11,766 nt of DNA from JAFGTE01 sp965369305 (lineage in GTDB: Bacteria; Patescibacteriota; Gracilibacteria; UM-FILTER-43-11), in the NCBI GenBank assembly GCA_965369305.1, contig CBDUQG010000028.1, forward strand, positions 1-11,766, in the 5' to 3' direction. How positions within the stretch are numbered: position 1 is the first letter of the stretch; each line of letters begins with the position of its first letter. The position numbers were made by a program, and so were the translations under genes. Under the pieces are notes generated by a model that searched no databases, was not told the DNA's origin, and saw nothing but the letters and a program-made list of their open reading frames with translations. Shown here piece after piece: positions 1 to 7,126 of the stretch.

Positions 1-1685
1 TACAGCTGAAGAAAGCAGGGCGTAATTTGAAAGGCCTTTGCCCCTTTCATAACGACAGCCGACCCAGCTTTATGGTCAGCCCTGAAAAAGGGATTGGCTA
101 CTGTTTTGCCTGCAATACTGGTGGAGATATTTTCAAGTTCATTCAGCTGATTGAAAAGGTGGATTTTCCGCAAGCAGTTCGGATTCTGGCTGATCGAGTA
201 GGAGTACGTTTGCCCGAATTTAAGAAGGAAGCCCACGACGAGAAACTCCGCATGCTCAAGGCTAACGAAGAGACGGCGCAGTTTTTTGCCCAACAGCTGA
301 AAGACTCAGCTTCCGGGATAGAATATTTTAAAGGTCGCGGCCTCAGTGACGAGACGATCCAGGAATTTCAGTTGGGACTGGCACCTGATTCCTACACTGC
401 TCTTCGAGATCATCTGAAAAATGCGGGGTACGACGAAAAAGTACTGCTGGATGCCGGACTGATCAGCCAACGATCCATTGCCGACAAGAATACCTATGAC
501 CGCTTCCGAAACCGCTACATGTTCCCCATTCAGGATCAGCAAGGGAACACGGTTGGCTTTGGCGGACGCATCATCGGTGACGGCGAACCCAAGTATCTGA
601 ATTCCCCTGACACACCAGTTTATAACAAGAGCCTGGTCCTTTATGGCCTGAAAATGGCCAAGGAAGCGATTAAGAAGGAGGATTTAGCCATTTTTGTGGA
701 AGGTTACATGGATGTGATTGCCGCCCATCAGGCAGGCAGTAAAAATGTCATCGCCACATCCGGCACCGCCCTGACGGCTCCTCAGCTGAAGCTGATCGGT
801 CGCTATACCAAGAATATTGCCTTTGCCTTTGATGCGGATAGTGCCGGTATGGAAGCCACTAAACGGGCCATCGAGCTTGCCCAGGAAGCTAAACTGAACA
901 TTCGGATCATCCAAATTCCGGATGGCAAGGACCCAGATGAGTGTATCCAAAAATCCCCTGAGGTCTGGCACGAAGCGGTTAAAAACGCCGTGAAGGTCAT
1001 GGATTTTTACTTTGCCCACGCTTTTGCACTTCATGACAGAACCTTGTTGGAGGGGAAAAAAGCGATCATGGATTTACTACTTCCACTCATCAAACAGGTT
1101 CCCAGCAGTGTGGCTCAAAATGAGCACCTCAAGAGGCTCGCCTTCGAGCTGAAAACCGATGTGAAGTATTTGTGGGAAGACATGAAACGAGTCACCCAAA
1201 AAAAAGTCTATCGACCTGTTGAAACGGCTGAAGCTGCAGCTCCGGAGAAGGAATCTTTCAGCCGTGAAGAATTCCTACTGGGTTTTATTCTGGAAAAGCC
1301 TGAGCTATACGAACTGATTCATAGCAATTTGATTGACGTAACCAGCTTTGATCCGGCGACAGAAAAAATTTACAAAGCCCTTAAAAGCGTGTACAATTCG
1401 CGAAGCGTCGTAGACATCTCAGAGCTACGATCCGAGCTTCCGGAAGAGCAGCAAGCGAGACTCGATATTCTGCCCATGCTGATCGAGGAGTATTACCCTG
1501 ATTTTTCCGAAGAGTCAGCCAAAAAAGAGGTCATGAGCCTCGTGAGGCAGATCAACCGAAAGAACCTGCGCGCTTCTCAGAAGGAATTCGAATTCAAAAT
1601 CCGTGAAGCCAAGGACTCTGAAGAAAGAACTCTCCTGCTCAATCAGTATTCTCAGATCCTGAAGCTAGCAAGTAAAATTCAGTAG
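1..1685 (+). CDS. dnaG: DNA primase DnaG, 5'-truncated by the window edge
   Basis: This protein makes the RNA primers for replication and works with the DnaB helicase at the fork. The open frame enters from outside the window: codons from base 3 read QLKKAGRN before the first TTG at 27, and that stretch is conserved inside bacterial primases. The TTG is therefore not the start, and I estimate roughly 30-40 N-terminal residues are missing. The CHC2 zinc-binding domain is visible as C-x2-H-x17-C-x2-C (Cys codons 39, 102 and 111; His codon 48). The TOPRIM catalytic core follows, with EGYMD at 699-713 and the metal-binding FDAD ending at 839. The C-terminal third (about 1260-1685) resembles the helical DnaB-binding domain. 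It ends in TAG. rpoD lies 158 nt downstream on the same strand, the classic dnaG-rpoD order. No defects are visible. Confidence 0.97.
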   Translation, partial: QLKKAGRNLKGLCPFHNDSRPSFMVSPEKGIGYCFACNTGGDIFKFIQLIEKVDFPQAVRILADRVGVRLPEFKKEAHDEKLRMLKANEETAQFFAQQLKDSASGIEYFKGRGLSDETIQEFQLGLAPDSYTALRDHLKNAGYDEKVLLDAGLISQRSIADKNTYDRFRNRYMFPIQDQQGNTVGFGGRIIGDGEPKYLNSPDTPVYNKSLVLYGLKMAKEAIKKEDLAIFVEGYMDVIAAHQAGSKNVIATSGTALTAPQLKLIGRYTKNIAFAFDADSAGMEATKRAIELAQEAKLNIRIIQIPDGKDPDECIQKSPEVWHEAVKNAVKVMDFYFAHAFALHDRTLLEGKKAIMDLLLPLIKQVPSSVAQNEHLKRLAFELKTDVKYLWEDMKRVTQKKVYRPVETAEAAAPEKESFSREEFLLGFILEKPELYELIHSNLIDVTSFDPATEKIYKALKSVYNSRSVVDISELRSELPEEQQARLDILPMLIEEYYPDFSEESAKKEVMSLVRQINRKNLRASQKEFEFKIREAKDSEERTLLLNQYSQILKLASKIQ

Positions 1686-1690
1686 AAACT

Positions 1691-1712
1691 CTGAAACCTT
1701 TAAAAAAGGTTC
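1691..1712 (+). other. Small hairpin after dnaG (copy 1 of a duplicated 22-nt element)
   Basis: The core AACCTTTAAAAAAGGTT (1695-1711) folds as a perfect 7-bp stem with an AAA loop, six bases after the dnaG stop. No T tract follows, so it is not a canonical intrinsic terminator, though it may protect or weakly terminate the dnaG mRNA 3' end. The full 22 nt recur identically at 4077-4098 just after another gene, and each copy is followed by a copy of the larger repeat. A looser relative (GAACC/GGTTC, 7106-7123) spans the valS stop codon. Confidence 0.6.
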
Positions 1713-1720
1713 CAGTACCT

Positions 1721-1833
1721 CCAAAATATCTGCCTTCGTTCAAAATTTTCTTCGCCCAGCTTCGCCGCTTCCTTCACTGCACATGTCAGCTCAGGGTCGG
1801 CCTCGCGGGTTCGCAAAAATTTCTCACTCAACT
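1721..1833 (+). repeat. Interspersed intergenic repeat, copy 1 (113 nt)
   Basis: This stretch aligns over its whole length with 4160-4273, at 97 identical positions of 114 (about 85%) with one single-base gap. Shared blocks include CCAAAATATCTG at the left, CTTCGCCCAGCTTC in the middle, and GCACATGTC, CTCAGGGTC and CTCAACT to the right. It fills most of the dnaG-rpoD gap and ends only 10 nt before the rpoD start codon, so it lies in any rpoD leader. The opposite strand has a 43-codon open frame, but the differences between the copies are spread evenly over codon positions (3, 4 and 5 changes at positions 1, 2 and 3), which argues against protein-coding constraint. Its function and family are unknown to me. 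Confidence 0.85.
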
Positions 1834-1843
1834 ATCTACACAT

Positions 1844-3088
1844 ATGGCCAAGAAGGTTCAAAAAAAGTTCATCGCCCAACCAGATGAAGAAACGCTAGCA
1901 AAATTTCCCAAGGCCATTAAACGCCTGCTTCAAAAGGGGCGTGAGCAGCGCTTTGTCACTCACAAGGAGCTTCTTAAGGCAGTGCCTGAGATTGAGGACA
2001 ATGTGATCATGCTGGATGAGATCTACACCCTCTTCATGGACCTGGGAATTGAGGTCATGGATGTGAAGCAGGACGTGATTTGGGGGAAGGGACGAAAGAA
2101 AAACAAGTCTGAATTTGATACGAGTGAAGATGATTGGATGGAGCTGGATGAGGAGTTTGACGCCGATGCTGAGGATGGTGATAAGGACAGCGATGATAAG
2201 GATGCTGAAGAAGAAGCTGTGGACAAGGAAAAGGCTGCCCGAAAGCGGGCCAACCTCAAAGAAATTGCCAACGACTCGGTTCGCATGTACCTCAGTGAAA
2301 TCGGTCGCGTGGAACTCCTGACTGCTGACGAAGAAATCAAGCTGGCTAAGGCTATTGCTAAGGGTGATCCTGTGGCTAAGCAAAAGCTGGCTGAAGCCAA
2401 CCTAAGACTGGTTGTTTCCATTGCCAAGAAGTACATCGGACGCGGCCTTTCATTCCTTGACCTGATCCAGGAAGGGAATATCGGTCTATTCCGTGCGGTG
2501 GAAAAATTCGATCCGACTCGTGGCTTCAAGTTCTCGACCTACGCTACCTGGTGGATTCGTCAGGCCATCACTCGCGCCATTGCTGACCAGGCCCGCACCA
2601 TTCGTATTCCGGTGCACATGGTGGAAACCATCAACAAACTCACTCATACCCAGCGCCGACTACTACAAGAATTCGGCCGTGAGCCGACCGTGGATGAGCT
2701 GGCCTCTGAAATGGATATGGACATCAAAAAAGTCCGCCACATCCTCAAGATTTCTCAGGATATTGTTTCGCTCGAAGCCCCTGTAGGAGCCGAGGAAGAC
2801 AGCAAGCTGGGTGACTTCATTGAAGATGATGATGCGATCTCTCCAAGTGATTCGACCAACCGTCAGATCATGAAGGAGAACATCCACTACATGCTCCAAT
2901 ACCTGACTCCACGCGAACAGAAGATCATCCGCATGCGCTTTGGTCTGGATGACGGCATCGGCCACACGCTGGAAGAAGTGGGTAAAGAATTTGGTGTGAC
3001 TCGCGAACGCATTCGTCAGATCGAAGCAAAAATCTTACAGAAGATGCGTGATCATCCAACCAGTGTTAAGATCAAAGACCGATTCTAA
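1844..3088 (+). CDS. rpoD: RNA polymerase primary sigma factor RpoD (sigma-70)
   Basis: This is the housekeeping sigma factor that directs RNA polymerase to -35/-10 promoters. At 414 residues it is a group 1 sigma. Region 1.1-like sequence occupies about residues 15-80. A very acidic, probably disordered linker follows at about 98-132. Region 1.2 (SVRMYLSEIGRVELL) begins near 145. Region 2, with NLRLVVSIAKKYIGRGL, DLIQEGNIGLFRAVEKF and the -10-reading STYATWWIRQAITRAI, spans about 186-250. Region 3 follows, with the 3.2 loop near 321-337. Region 4 ends in the -35-reading helix-turn-helix TLEEVGKEFGVTRERIRQIE (385-404). The ATG at 1844 is chosen because the N-terminal domain starts there; no Shine-Dalgarno motif precedes it. 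The leader carries repeat copy 1, and I see no convincing promoter. greA follows 26 nt after the TAA stop. Confidence 0.98.
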   Translation: MAKKVQKKFIAQPDEETLAKFPKAIKRLLQKGREQRFVTHKELLKAVPEIEDNVIMLDEIYTLFMDLGIEVMDVKQDVIWGKGRKKNKSEFDTSEDDWMELDEEFDADAEDGDKDSDDKDAEEEAVDKEKAARKRANLKEIANDSVRMYLSEIGRVELLTADEEIKLAKAIAKGDPVAKQKLAEANLRLVVSIAKKYIGRGLSFLDLIQEGNIGLFRAVEKFDPTRGFKFSTYATWWIRQAITRAIADQARTIRIPVHMVETINKLTHTQRRLLQEFGREPTVDELASEMDMDIKKVRHILKISQDIVSLEAPVGAEEDSKLGDFIEDDDAISPSDSTNRQIMKENIHYMLQYLTPREQKIIRMRFGLDDGIGHTLEEVGKEFGVTRERIRQIEAKILQKMRDHPTSVKIKDRF

Positions 3089-3114
3089 TATTAAGTAATT
3101 CATAAATTTTCATC

Positions 3115-3600
3115 ATGGCAGACAATAATCAGAAAGAAGTTCTAGTTACCAAAGCCGGGCTGGAGAAGCTCAAGTCAGAACTCAAGGAATTCCAGGAGGT
3201 GCGCCGCAAAGAAGTAGCCGCCAGACTAAAAGAAGCCATCGCTTATGGTGACCTTTCCGAAAACTCTGAATACGAAGAAGCAAAGAATGAGCAAGCTTTT
3301 GTAGAAGGCCGCATCGTGGAGCTGGAACAGATGATCGCTAACGCCAAGATCATTACTGATGACAAGCGTGGTGAGAACACGGTTCAGATCGGAACGACTG
3401 TGACCGTTCAGAACCTCACGGAAGATGATGATCCGGAAACTTATACCATTGTTGGTTCGACCGAAGCCGATCCGGTTGCGCACAGAATTTCAAACGAATC
3501 TCCAATTGGTTCTGCCATTCTGGGCAAGGCTAAGAATGATACCGTTAAGGTCAAAGTGCCTGCTGGAGTCTTTGAATACAAGATTCTGAAGATTAAATAG
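3115..3600 (+). CDS. greA: Transcription elongation factor GreA
   Basis: GreA enters the secondary channel of backtracked RNA polymerase and stimulates cleavage of the transcript's 3' end, so that elongation can resume. The 161-residue length is normal for the family. Residues about 8-80 form the N-terminal coiled-coil hairpin. Its tip carries the GDLSENSEYEEAK signature, with the acidic residues Asp46 and Glu49 in the positions known to help hold the catalytic metal. The C-terminal globular domain (about 85-161) has the typical ISNESPIGSAILGKAKND segment. The ATG at 3115 is the natural family start, and its upstream sequence is AT-rich with no Shine-Dalgarno motif. The 26-nt gap from rpoD contains no clear promoter, so an rpoD-greA operon is likely. 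The stop is TAG. Downstream a new promoter begins within 21 nt. Confidence 0.97.
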   Translation: MADNNQKEVLVTKAGLEKLKSELKEFQEVRRKEVAARLKEAIAYGDLSENSEYEEAKNEQAFVEGRIVELEQMIANAKIITDDKRGENTVQIGTTVTVQNLTEDDDPETYTIVGSTEADPVAHRISNESPIGSAILGKAKNDTVKVKVPAGVFEYKILKIK

Positions 3601-3620
3601 CCCGCCATCTCGTATTGATA

Positions 3621-3649
3621 TTGATTCAGGTGTCTTTTTTTGCTATAAT
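3621..3649 (+). promoter_or_regulatory. Sigma-70 promoter with extended -10, for the 131-aa gene
   Basis: The -35 box TTGATT (3621-3626) and the -10 box TATAAT (3644-3649) are separated by exactly 17 bp. The spacer ends in a T7 tract followed by TGC, making an extended -10 (TGCTATAAT). Transcription should start near 3656, giving a leader of about 20 nt before the ATG at 3677. No good hairpin precedes the T tract (only a weak 5-bp stem with G-U pairs), so the Ts seem to belong to the promoter rather than to a greA terminator. Confidence 0.8.
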
Positions 3650-3676
3650 AATATGATCCCTTGAACCTAATTTCTG

Positions 3677-4072
3677 ATGGCAGACACCGCCGTAGCAACC
3701 ACCGAGGAGCCAATCACTCTGAACGTCCCTGCAGACATTGCGGAGAAGTTTGGTGACCTGATTGAGCTGATTAAAGGAAGTAAGTCTATGGATGGCTCAG
3801 AGCGTCAGTACTGGGTAGATGTTCTTCCGATCATGTCCGAAGATCAGATTCAGAATCTAAGAGGTATTCTGGATAACGAAAAGAAGCAGCTGGCTCAGGC
3901 AGAAGCAGCCTATACTGAAGGAATGCAAGGGGCTGCTAAAAAGGCGGCAAAGGCTTTTGACGCAGAAGCTCACCGAGAAAAGAAGTTGGCTCGCATGGAG
4001 GCGGAAAAGGCTCATGAAGAAGCAGAAAAGGAGCACGAGGAAAACATCTTGAAAGAACTAGAAAACCTCTAA
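3677..4072 (+). CDS. Hypothetical acidic protein with charged C-terminal helix (131 aa)
   Basis: I do not recognise a named family. The 131-residue product has no signal peptide or membrane segment and should be cytoplasmic. Residues about 12-35 could be a short amphipathic domain. Residues 42-76 hold the stretch ERQYW followed by IMSEDQIQNLRGIL and NEKKQLAQAE. From about 77 to 131 the sequence is almost entirely Ala, Glu, Lys and His in a long predicted helix or coiled coil (KLARMEAEKAHEEAEKEHEE). The 42-76 block resembles residues 33-68 of the 82-aa protein encoded at 7185-7433, and both genes sit behind the same type of promoter. The ATG at 3677 lies about 20 nt from the inferred transcription start, with no Shine-Dalgarno motif. 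It is probably a single-gene transcript ending in the convergent gap. Confidence 0.85.
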   Translation: MADTAVATTEEPITLNVPADIAEKFGDLIELIKGSKSMDGSERQYWVDVLPIMSEDQIQNLRGILDNEKKQLAQAEAAYTEGMQGAAKKAAKAFDAEAHREKKLARMEAEKAHEEAEKEHEENILKELENL

Positions 4073-4076
4073 GAAG

Positions 4077-4098
4077 CTGAAACCTTTAAAAAAGGTTC
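4077..4098 (+). other. Small hairpin after the 131-aa gene (copy 2 of the 22-nt element)
   Basis: These 22 nt are identical to 1691-1712 and contain the same 7-bp AACCTTT/AAAGGTT stem with an AAA loop, starting five bases after the stop codon of the 131-aa gene. No T tract follows. The distance to the companion repeat is 61 nt here, against 8 nt at copy 1, so about 53 nt of extra sequence (including the palindrome CACTAGTG at 4102-4109) separates the two elements. I see no gene or recognisable site in that spacer. Confidence 0.6.
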
Positions 4099-4159
4099 AT
4101 GCACTAGTGTCGTAATCTCTAGCTTCACTAATGCGGGTGTACTCAATCTAGGGGTATAT

Positions 4160-4273
4160 CCAAAATATCTGTTTTCGCTCAAGACTTTTCTTCGCCCAGC
4201 TTCACAGCTTCCTTCAGGGCACATGTCCCCTCAGGGTCTGCTTCGCGGGCTCGCGAAAATCTCTCGCTCAACT
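4160..4273 (+). repeat. Interspersed intergenic repeat, copy 2 (114 nt)
   Basis: This is the second copy of the element at 1721-1833, about 85% identical with one extra base. It lies between convergent genes and ends 4 nt before the stop codon of the fmdB-like gene, so it would form the 3' end of that minus-strand transcript. This copy contains TTCGCGGGCTCGCGAA, a GC-rich hairpin with a 6-bp stem and 4-nt loop. The matching stem is mostly disrupted in copy 1 and is not rescued by compensating changes, so I do not claim a conserved fold. The single-base indel breaks the opposite-strand reading frame that is open in copy 1. Confidence 0.85.
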
Positions 4274-4277
4274 CATT

Positions 4278-4496
4278 CTAATCCTTCTTCTTGTCTGAGT
4301 CTGGTTTAGGCTTAGGCTTTTTTTTGGAATCCGTACTGTAAAAGCCTTCACCAATGAACTTCACCCCTGGGGCTTCCAGGAGTTTTTGAGTTTCATGGTG
4401 TCCGCAGTCGAGACATTTCTGATCCTCGTGGGCCGTGGGAAGGAGCTTTTGGAACTCGTGACCGCAGGCTAGGCATTTAAATTTGTAGTTGGGCAT
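4278..4496 (-). CDS. FmdB-family zinc-ribbon protein
   Basis: This small (72 aa) zinc-ribbon protein is of the type annotated as FmdB family or putative regulatory protein. The family's molecular role is not established. The N-terminus PNYKFKCLACGHEFQ supplies the first Cys-x2-Cys (Cys8, Cys11), and CLDCG supplies the second (Cys28, Cys31), giving a four-cysteine zinc site. The family's characteristic GVKFIGEGFYSTD segment follows at about 44-57, and the tail is a Lys/Pro/Asp-rich, probably disordered stretch. It is the only minus-strand gene here: convergent with the 131-aa gene and divergent from valS across 42 bp. Its ATG has no Shine-Dalgarno motif, and the stop is TAA. The gene is certain enough; the cellular function is not. 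Confidence 0.93.
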   Translation of the reverse strand: MPNYKFKCLACGHEFQKLLPTAHEDQKCLDCGHHETQKLLEAPGVKFIGEGFYSTDSKKKPKPKPDSDKKKD

Positions 4497-4521
4497 GTTA
4501 GAATTTTTTCGTTGCCCTATT

Positions 4522-4549
4522 AGTATAATCAGAATTTCATGCTCGACAA
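4522..4549 (-). promoter_or_regulatory. Candidate promoter of the fmdB-like gene
   Basis: Read on the minus strand, TATACT (4527-4522) is a good -10 box, and TTGTCG (4549-4544) is a partial -35 box 16 bp upstream, located inside the first codons of valS. The expected transcription start is near 4515, giving a leader of about 20 nt. The -10 overlaps the plus-strand valS -10 by four bases, so RNA polymerase could occupy only one promoter at a time. Confidence 0.5.
4524..4529 (+). promoter_or_regulatory. Candidate -10 box of valS (near-leaderless start)
   Basis: A perfect TATAAT lies only 9 nt upstream of the valS ATG at 4539. With the usual spacing, transcription would begin about 2-4 nt before the start codon, or at it. 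The 17-bp-spaced -35 position reads GAATTT and is poor, and there is no TGN extension, so either an activator or an upstream alternative promoter may contribute. The box overlaps the divergent fmdB -10. Confidence 0.5.
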
Positions 4550-7115
4550 GGCCTACGACGCAAAGAAATATGAAGATGACATCTACAAGAAGTGGGAGGA
4601 GTCCGGCGCTTTTAAGGCTGACGCCAGTTCTGACAAGCCACCTTTTACCATTTCAATGCCACCGCCAAATGCGACTGGCACGCTTCATCTGGGGCATGCC
4701 ATCATGCTGGCCCTTGAAGATATCCTGATTCGTCACCGACGCATGAAGGGTTATGAGGCTTTGTGGGTACCTGGCACCGATCATGCCGCCATTGCCACTC
4801 AGAACAAAGTAGAGAAACTGATTGCTGAAGAAGGGTTGAGCCGCGAGCAATTAGGTCGTGAGGGTTTTTTGGCCCGCGTGAGAGAATATGTGGCTAATAG
4901 CCAGGACATCATTCGCAATCAAGTTCGAAAAATGGGTAGCAGCTGCGACTGGAGTCGGGAACGCTACACGCTCGATGATGACCTGAATCTGGCCGTGAAT
5001 GAAGTGTTCAAACGGATGTTTGAAGATGGTCTGATTTATCGCGGTCACCGCATTGTAAACTGGTGCACACGCTGCTCTTCCACTTTGGCGGATGATGAGG
5101 TGGAATATATGGAAGTCCAATCCCCTTTTTACTACATCAAGTACGGCCCGGTCACTATTGGTACCGCCCGCCCCGAGACCAAATTTGCCGATAAAGTGAT
5201 TATTGTTCACCCGGATGATGAGCGCTATAAAGAATATGTTGGCAAACAGGTGGAAGTAGACTGGATTGACGGTAAAATCATGGCAACCTTCATTGCTGAT
5301 GAAGAGGCTGATATGGAAATGGGCTCAGGTGCCATGACTATTACGCCAGCCCATAGTTTTGTAGACTTTGATCTGGCCAAGAAATATGACCTGGAAGTTC
5401 TACCCATCATCGATACAGATGGCAAAATGCTGCCAATTGCCGGCGAGTTTGCGGGCATGGACTATTTGGAATGCCGCGAAAAACTGGCTGAGAAAATGCA
5501 AGAAATGGGGCTCATGGAACGGATTGATGAAAGCTATAGCCATAATCTTTCGGTTTGCTACCGTTGTAATACAGCGGTTCAGCCGCTGGTTTCTGAACAG
5601 TGGTTCATTGATGTGAATAAAAAAACCGATGCCCTGGATGGCAAAAGCATTAAAGAAAAGAGCATTGAAGTCGTGCGAGGCGGCGAAATTGAAATCATTC
5701 CGGAACGCTTCGATAAGACTTATTTCCACTGGATGGAAAACCTCCGTGACTGGTGCATCTCCCGCCAGATTTGGTGGGGTCATCGTATTCCTGTTTGGTA
5801 CAAGGATGGAGAAACCTACGTTGGCACTGAAGCCCCTGAAGGAGATGGCTGGGAGCAAGACCAGGATACACTCGACACCTGGTTTTCATCAGCCCTTTGG
5901 ACTTTTTCGACGCTTGGTTGGCCTAAGGAAACTGATGACTTCAAGAAGTTTCATCCGACTCAGGTCATGGAAACTGGCTACGACATTCTGTTCTTCTGGG
6001 TGGCCCGCATGATCATCATGACCACCTATGCCATTGGCACCATTCCTTTTGAAAAGGTTTACCTGCACGGCCTTATTCGAGACAAGCAGGGTCGAAAGAT
6101 GAGCAAGTCACTAGGCAATGGAATTGACCCGATCGAGATGATTGAGAAGTTCGGAGCAGATGCCCTACGTATGAGCATGGTGATTGGAAACACTCCAGGT
6201 AATGACATGCGCCTCTATGAAGAGAAGATCATGGGCTATCGCAACTTCACCAACAAGCTATGGAACGCCAGCCGCTTTGTGATTGGTATTTTTGAAGAGA
6301 AAGGTATTACTGATGCCCCAGAACTGGATCTGGGGAGCCTATCGGATGCGGATGAATGGATTTTAAGCAAGACCTACAAGACTCTTAGCAGTGTGGATGA
6401 TGCTCTGATGAACTACCGGATTAGCGAAGCCGGCCAGCTCCTTTATGACTTTTTGTGGAATGACTTTTGCGATTGGTACCTGGAACTGAGCAAGGGCGAC
6501 AAGCAGAATCCTGCTGTGCTTTACCACGTGCTAGCGACCACTCTAAAACTCCTTCACCCGATCATTCCTTTTGTGACTGAGCAGATCTGGAGCGAGCTAC
6601 CGGGAACCTCCGGCATGCTCATTAAGCAACCTTATCCTGAGGCTATGGAGCGTGAGTTCGATGCTGAGTCCATTGATATCATCACTGCTCTAATTAGTTC
6701 TATTCGACGCATGCGCGCTGAAAATAAGATTGAACCGGCCCAAAAGATTCCGGTTGTTTTGCATGGGCGGAAGGATCTTGAGGCTAACAAAGAAGAGATT
6801 ACAAGGCTGGCTCGCGTGAGTGAGCTTACTTGGGAGGAATCAGGTGATAATATCGGCGGCGCTGCCACTGATGTTGTTGATGGCATCAAGATTTTCATTC
6901 CCCTAGAAGGCCTGGTCGACACTGAAAAAGAAAAGGAAAGACTTCAAAAAGAAATCGATAATCTCAGTAAGTATATCGCTTCATTAAAGGGAAAGCTATC
7001 GAACAAAAAATTTGTTCAAAATGCCCCTGAAGCAGTGGTTGAGGGTGAGAAAAAGAAGCTATCTGACAGTAAGACGCGCCTGAAGCAAATGGAAGAACAA
7101 CTGAAGAACCTTTAA
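4539..7115 (+). CDS. valS: Valyl-tRNA synthetase ValS (class Ia)
   Basis: This cytoplasmic enzyme charges tRNA-Val with valine using ATP. The 858 residues are full length. The Rossmann catalytic domain has the HIGH-type motif HLGH at 50-53 and KMSKS at 520-524. Cys pairs in NWCTRCSSTL and VCYRCNTA resemble the zinc-ribbon inserts of some ValRS. The CP1 editing domain (about 195-350) begins around TARPET (Arg211, Thr214) and includes MTITPAHSFVDFD. There the usual Lys and first Asp of the K-x-T-P-x-H-D-x-x-D editing loop are Thr267 and Ser273, while Thr269, His272 and Asp276 are kept. The anticodon-binding domain follows at about 610-750, and a C-terminal coiled coil rich in Lys and Glu ends the protein (about 788-858). 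The ATG at 4539 gives a normal N-terminus; no Shine-Dalgarno motif is present. The stop is TAA, followed within 12 nt by a strong terminator. Confidence 0.98.
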   Translation: MLDKAYDAKKYEDDIYKKWEESGAFKADASSDKPPFTISMPPPNATGTLHLGHAIMLALEDILIRHRRMKGYEALWVPGTDHAAIATQNKVEKLIAEEGLSREQLGREGFLARVREYVANSQDIIRNQVRKMGSSCDWSRERYTLDDDLNLAVNEVFKRMFEDGLIYRGHRIVNWCTRCSSTLADDEVEYMEVQSPFYYIKYGPVTIGTARPETKFADKVIIVHPDDERYKEYVGKQVEVDWIDGKIMATFIADEEADMEMGSGAMTITPAHSFVDFDLAKKYDLEVLPIIDTDGKMLPIAGEFAGMDYLECREKLAEKMQEMGLMERIDESYSHNLSVCYRCNTAVQPLVSEQWFIDVNKKTDALDGKSIKEKSIEVVRGGEIEIIPERFDKTYFHWMENLRDWCISRQIWWGHRIPVWYKDGETYVGTEAPEGDGWEQDQDTLDTWFSSALWTFSTLGWPKETDDFKKFHPTQVMETGYDILFFWVARMIIMTTYAIGTIPFEKVYLHGLIRDKQGRKMSKSLGNGIDPIEMIEKFGADALRMSMVIGNTPGNDMRLYEEKIMGYRNFTNKLWNASRFVIGIFEEKGITDAPELDLGSLSDADEWILSKTYKTLSSVDDALMNYRISEAGQLLYDFLWNDFCDWYLELSKGDKQNPAVLYHVLATTLKLLHPIIPFVTEQIWSELPGTSGMLIKQPYPEAMEREFDAESIDIITALISSIRRMRAENKIEPAQKIPVVLHGRKDLEANKEEITRLARVSELTWEESGDNIGGAATDVVDGIKIFIPLEGLVDTEKEKERLQKEIDNLSKYIASLKGKLSNKKFVQNAPEAVVEGEKKKLSDSKTRLKQMEEQLKNL

Positions 7116-7126
7116 AGTGGTTCTCT

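Noticed and set aside
27..29. TTG as the start codon of dnaG
   Set aside because: The codons before it (from base 3) already encode conserved primase sequence LKKAGRN, so the true start lies before the window.
1721..1833. A 43-codon minus-strand gene in repeat copy 1
   Set aside because: Its counterpart in copy 2 is frameshifted by one base, and the 12 substitutions in the aligned codons fall almost evenly on the three codon positions, with no sign of protein constraint.
1810..1838. rpoD promoter TTCGCA-17 bp-TATCTA
   Set aside because: The -10 matches consensus at only three positions, the sequence largely lies inside the repeat, and it would place the start at or past the ATG.
2023..2529. 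Long minus-strand frames opposite rpoD, valS and the giant gene
   Set aside because: They are antisense to well-supported genes, have compositions typical of reverse-read coding sequence (runs of Ser, Phe, Leu), and lack promoters.
3635..3641. Intrinsic terminator of greA at the T7 tract
   Set aside because: Only a weak 5-bp stem with two G-T pairs precedes the Ts; the tract is better explained as part of the promoter spacer.
4099..4159. A hidden gene, tRNA or attachment site in the spacer of the convergent gap
   Set aside because: Only a short palindrome (CACTAGTG) is present; no cloverleaf, open frame or flanking duplication supports a feature.
4489..4728. 79-codon plus-strand frame overlapping the valS start
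   Set aside because: It is an out-of-frame shadow of valS with no promoter of its own and no recognisable protein features.
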